NCBI GenBank assembly: GCA_965230615.1
Contig: OZ246012.1
Span: 4,092,001 to 4,156,000, forward strand
DNA length: 64,000 nucleotides
Reading direction: 5' to 3'
Origin: G965230615 sp965230615
GTDB lineage: Bacteria > Pseudomonadota > Gammaproteobacteria > HTCC5015
The position numbers were made by a program, and so were the translations under genes. The notes under the pieces are model-generated. The model did not search any database and had not been told where the DNA came from. It worked only from the letters and a program-made list of their open reading frames with translations. This document shows positions 60,698-64,000 of the stretch, piece by piece (position 1 is the stretch's first letter; every line of letters starts with the position of its first letter).

Positions 60698-62515
60698 ATG
60701 ACTGTGCAACAAGGTAATAGACCGAGTGCAAGTGATGGTGCTTGGCTGACAGATCAAAAGTATCAACCGCTTAAACAATATCGGCAAGTAAGCTACTTGC
60801 CAAAAGCGACGCTCTTTATGATGTTGATAACTCTGGTAGCGTGTAGTGGCGGCTCTGGCGGCGGTGGAGACAATAGTGATAATAACGGTGGTGATACAGC
60901 GAGTAGTAGTGACGATATTAGGCAATTACAGCCAGCCATCGTCGATCATTTAAGCTTTAGTGAAGTGAGCCTCTCCGCTGGCCTGGATTATATGCACGGC
61001 TTTACCGATGTTGGTGGCTTAAATGAAGCCGGTATTATGGCAGGCGGTGTTGCTGCAGGTGATTATAATGCAGATGGCTGGGTGGATTTGTATATAGCAC
61101 AAGGCGATACCGGCCAGAACCTGCTGTATGAGCACCAAGGCGCGCTCACAGGTGATATTACTTTTATTGAAAAGTCAGCGGCTGCCAATGTTGGCTTAAG
61201 TGAGGGCAGTAAGTCTTGTGGGCCATTATTTTTTGATTATGATGGTGATCGTGACCTGGATTTGTTTATTGGTAGTGTTGTGGGTGATCCGGCTAAGTTG
61301 ATGCGTAACAATGGTGATGGCAGCTTTACTGATGTTACCGCAGGCTCTGGCTTTGATACGCTAAACCGACAAAATAATTTTTCAGCGGCTGCGGGTGATT
61401 ATGACCTAGATGGTGATTTGGACTTGTTTGTCTCTCATTGGGAGCATAATATACCGGTTGATTTAGCGAACAGTACGCAGCATTTGTGGCGTAATAATGG
61501 TGATGGCACGTTTACAGATGTCAGTGATGAGTCTCAAGTGACTCAGTCTTCTTTAGAGCCTTTACGTACAGGTGAGTTAATAGATCTAACGTTTACGCCT
61601 AACTTTGCTGATGTAAATAATGACGGCTATCCAGATATGCTGCTAACTTCAGACTTTGGTACCAGTCAGGTGTTGATTAATAATGCTGAGACGACTGGGC
61701 CTATTACTTTTACCAACACCACCGATCAAGACGTTATTACCGACTTTAATGGCATGGGTGCTGCCATTGGTGATTATGATAATGATGGTGACTTGGACTG
61801 GTTTGTCAGTAGTATTTCAATGCCGCCTAATAATAATGTTGCAGCGAGTATTTGGGCACGCCGGGGTAATCGCTTTTATCGCAATGAGGGGGATGGTACC
61901 TTCAGCGATGTAACTGATGCCGTTGGTGTACGTACAGGTTATTGGGGTTGGGGTAGTTGCTTTGCTGACTTTAACAATGATGGCTATTTAGACTTATTTC
62001 ATACCAATGGTTTTCCTAATACTAATGGTGATAACTGGGGTGAAGACACCTCACGTTTATTTATTGCAAACCCTGATGGCACATTTAAAGAGATGTCGTT
62101 TGAGTTAGGCATGCAAGATGGCAAGCAAGGGCGTGGTATTGTTTGTTTTGATGCCGATAAAGACGGTGATATTGATGTTTTTACGACCAATAGTTTAGAT
62201 AACCCAACACTGTTTCGAAATGATGGCGGCAATCAATTTAATTATCTGAATATCCAACTGCGTGGTGTTAGCCCCAATACGCAAGCTATTGGGGCACGTA
62301 TCTATGTGCAAGCAGAACGTTTAGGCTTTGAGATGATGCGCGAAGTCAGTGCCGGTAATAACTATGTCTCACAAAACCCAACTGAGCAACACTTTGGTCT
62401 TTGGTTTGTGAGCGTTATTGATACTGTCACGGTTAAGTGGCCGGATGGTCAGCAAACCGTTATGCAGGATGTGGTGGCAAATCAGCACTTGATAATTGAT
62501 CATCCTGATTTATAA
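60698..62515 (+). CDS. CRTAC1/ASPIC-UnbV family lipoprotein with seven-bladed beta-propeller
   Basis: A 605-residue protein with a lipobox LVAC (Cys48) after an unusually long N-terminal region; a later start (MMLITLVAC) is possible. A Gly/Ser/Asp linker follows. Seven FG-GAP/VCBS-type repeats are visible, each with an Asp-rich loop: DYNADGWVDL, DYDGDRDLDL, DYDLDGDLDL, DVNNDGYPDM, DYDNDGDLDW, DFNNDGYLDL and DADKDGDIDV, which predict calcium-binding blades. The C-terminal ASPIC/UnbV domain ends in TVKWPDGQQTVMQDVVANQHLII. Homologues often lie beside TonB receptors, as here, and may present extracellular ligands; the exact function is unknown. Confidence 0.9.
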   Translation: MTVQQGNRPSASDGAWLTDQKYQPLKQYRQVSYLPKATLFMMLITLVACSGGSGGGGDNSDNNGGDTASSSDDIRQLQPAIVDHLSFSEVSLSAGLDYMHGFTDVGGLNEAGIMAGGVAAGDYNADGWVDLYIAQGDTGQNLLYEHQGALTGDITFIEKSAAANVGLSEGSKSCGPLFFDYDGDRDLDLFIGSVVGDPAKLMRNNGDGSFTDVTAGSGFDTLNRQNNFSAAAGDYDLDGDLDLFVSHWEHNIPVDLANSTQHLWRNNGDGTFTDVSDESQVTQSSLEPLRTGELIDLTFTPNFADVNNDGYPDMLLTSDFGTSQVLINNAETTGPITFTNTTDQDVITDFNGMGAAIGDYDNDGDLDWFVSSISMPPNNNVAASIWARRGNRFYRNEGDGTFSDVTDAVGVRTGYWGWGSCFADFNNDGYLDLFHTNGFPNTNGDNWGEDTSRLFIANPDGTFKEMSFELGMQDGKQGRGIVCFDADKDGDIDVFTTNSLDNPTLFRNDGGNQFNYLNIQLRGVSPNTQAIGARIYVQAERLGFEMMREVSAGNNYVSQNPTEQHFGLWFVSVIDTVTVKWPDGQQTVMQDVVANQHLIIDHPDL

Positions 62516-62699
62516 GGGTTTATAAGTGTTATAGCGCTCTCAGTCATTACCTTGAATGCAAGAGATGTCTCGGGTAAGCAAATTTTAAAAGAGGTCTGAG
62601 GGACACTTCGAAATCAAGGTGTTAGTCTCATCAGGAGAAGCGTTCTGTGAGTAAGCAAAAATATGTAAAAATTAAGCGCCTCCACAGTTTTCTTGCAGA

Positions 62700-64000
62700 T
62701 CAATGCCGACGTAAAACTTTAACAGCGCATCTTAAAGCGCCACCATATAGTGCGCTATTGATAAAGCCTGGTACTTTGATAACGACATAACCCGCATTTT
62801 GCCATGCTTCTACAGCAGCGTTATCCAATGCCTTCAGTCCATATTGTGGAAGATAGACCTGCTGTGTATCGGGCTGATTGACGCTAATAATATTGTTATA
62901 GGTTAATACTGGGTAATCCAAGGTTTCTTTATAGGGGCGTTCAGTGGCTTGCTGTTGTATGTCCCTTGTAAATGAGGATGTTTGTAAAAATGGCATACGC
63001 ACCACTTTAAGTCCGCGTTGCGCCAGTGATATTGCAATATCATCGAAATAATCTGCCATTTCTCTGCCGGCTTGTATGGCATCTTGCGTTTTGCCTTGCA
63101 AGTTAGGTGGCTGTAGCTGGGTGTCATCATCGAGTTGGATAGTTTCTATAGCCGGGTGGCCAAAAAAATTAGCTTCCGTATCTCGCTCAAAGGTGCTGAT
63201 TCTCTCAGGGTTATTTTCTAAGGTGGTGGCAACAATATCGGCTGCTAAGCGGCTATCGGCAACGACTATTTTTTTATTACCTAATGGCGTCAGCATCATA
63301 TCGATATGGGGTATTGGTTGTGGGACCGGGCCAATAACAACCACCTCTCTGCCTAACTCGTTTTGAAACAGCTCTACAACTGCAACTTCATTTATCCCCA
63401 GCGCTTCTGCATTCATTGCAATAGTATTGGCGCCAATATAGATATAGTCATTATCTGCCACAATATTGCCGCCCTCAAAGGTAAGCGCTGAGTTAATAAT
63501 CGGGATTTCAAGTTTGTTTGCAATGGCGTTAGCCATATAATCATCACCGGCGCGCGAAAATTGCTTGGATTTTAGTAGCTTGATAGAGCCTTTGTTGTCC
63601 TGCAATACTAAAAACGGATCTTGCGGCCAAATAGTAATTGGGTTGTCAGTGGGGATATCGATAAACTCAACGTCATAACGTTGCTTATTATTTTCAATTG
63701 TAAATGCTTGACGATCATTGCTTAAAATGAACACTTTGGTCGATGTCGGCAAAGCTGTGACGATATTGCTGATAAGGTCAGCATTACGCAGAGCTGAGCG
63801 ACGTGCACTATTAACTGCTGTTACAACAACAGCGAGTGGTCCACCATGATCAGCCAGCAATTGCGCTTGATGGTGCTTGGTAGGTGCGGTATTTCTTATG
63901 GAAGAAGTGGAAAAATAAGAATAGCCGATATTAACAAGCGCAATAACAATGCAGGCTAAACCCAATAGCAGCAAAAATATATTTAAGCTGCCAAGTTTAT
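62700..64000 (-). CDS. Membrane-anchored agmatine deiminase-like (pentein) protein, 5' end beyond the window
   Basis: The frame stays open to the window edge (about 433 codons visible), so the start lies beyond 64000. An N-terminal transmembrane segment (LLLLGLACIVIALVNIGYSYF) is followed by a guanidine-modifying (pentein) domain. Motifs in order are WPQDPFL, ALTFEGGNIVADNDYIYIGANT, PQPIPHIDMMLTPLG (catalytic His-x-Asp) and the C-terminal GGALRCAVKVLRR with the nucleophilic cysteine. This matches agmatine deiminases or peptidylarginine-type deiminases. Those with a membrane anchor would act in the periplasm on a guanidino compound; the substrate is not determined. Confidence 0.85.
   Translation of the reverse strand, partial: KLGSLNIFLLLLGLACIVIALVNIGYSYFSTSSIRNTAPTKHHQAQLLADHGGPLAVVVTAVNSARRSALRNADLISNIVTALPTSTKVFILSNDRQAFTIENNKQRYDVEFIDIPTDNPITIWPQDPFLVLQDNKGSIKLLKSKQFSRAGDDYMANAIANKLEIPIINSALTFEGGNIVADNDYIYIGANTIAMNAEALGINEVAVVELFQNELGREVVVIGPVPQPIPHIDMMLTPLGNKKIVVADSRLAADIVATTLENNPERISTFERDTEANFFGHPAIETIQLDDDTQLQPPNLQGKTQDAIQAGREMADYFDDIAISLAQRGLKVVRMPFLQTSSFTRDIQQQATERPYKETLDYPVLTYNNIISVNQPDTQQVYLPQYGLKALDNAAVEAWQNAGYVVIKVPGFINSALYGGALRCAVKVLRRH

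Noticed and set aside
62647..62790. 47-codon GTG frame with AGGAG upstream, antisense to the pentein gene end
   Set aside because: The ribosome site is attractive, but the peptide is unremarkable and more than half lies over a conserved gene on the other strand.

Overview
The window is about 64 kb of gene-dense, moderately AT-rich bacterial chromosome. Gene content points to a free-living, probably aquatic gammaproteobacterium: cysB/cysG/cysH/cysI sulfur assimilation, pdxJ, class Ia nrdAB with a two-ATP-cone NrdA, DinB and UmuDC polymerases, TonB-dependent receptors and an RND pump. A Cellvibrionales/Spongiibacteraceae-like affiliation is my guess from the receptor and CRTAC1 content, not something the sequence proves. 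I saw no tRNA, rRNA, CRISPR array or insertion sequence.

Layout. 0-5 kb: the end of a di-haem oxidoreductase gene, a divergent dehydrogenase/LysR pair, a small membrane protein and a histidine phosphatase. 3.4-8.9 kb (minus strand): B12-dependent methionine synthase metH with a truncated haemoglobin and a type II NADH dehydrogenase. 9.07-16.2 kb (plus): a cobalamin riboswitch and a B12 salvage operon (btuB, cobO, cobQ, btuC, btuD, btuF), back to back with metH. 16.3-25.6 kb: an OmpA lipoprotein, cysG, cysH, cysB, a ceramidase-like membrane protein, a cupin, a PilZ protein, pdxJ, a DUF934 gene and cysI; much of this is assimilatory sulfate reduction and its sirohaem supply. 25.9-37.6 kb: a DUF481 outer-membrane protein, dinB with two thioesterases, a frameshifted SLC13 permease, a Slp lipoprotein followed by a 54-bp tandem repeat, an AlkB-like oxygenase, mltF, an Ada-like AraC/methyltransferase fusion and umuDC. 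Four DNA-damage functions lie within 11 kb. 37.7-45.5 kb: an HDOD protein, a TraB/GumN protein and the nrdA-nrdB locus with two small basic genes. Upstream of nrdA are a pair of NrdR boxes and three DnaA boxes. 46-56.5 kb: a Fur-box-controlled DUF6607 gene, an RND adaptor and pump, a PLD-like protein, a beta-barrel protein, a Sel1 protein and an Old Yellow Enzyme. 56.5-64 kb: a very long structured leader ahead of a probably highly expressed TonB receptor, a seven-bladed CRTAC1/UnbV lipoprotein preceded by an 11-bp direct-repeat array, and an edge-truncated membrane-anchored pentein (agmatine deiminase-like).

The signals I would follow first are: (1) the leader at 57.1-57.4 kb, with a 10-bp helix covering the ribosome site of one mini-ORF and a second mini-ORF, built on a 21-bp repeat, whose stop overlaps the receptor start as ATGA; (2) a near-identical 22-bp palindrome at umuD and again 755 bp away in an unexplained stretch, with no LexA box visible at umuD; (3) the four-copy 11-bp repeat ahead of the CRTAC1 gene; (4) the one-base frameshift in the SLC13 permease; and (5) the duplicated 3' end of slp.
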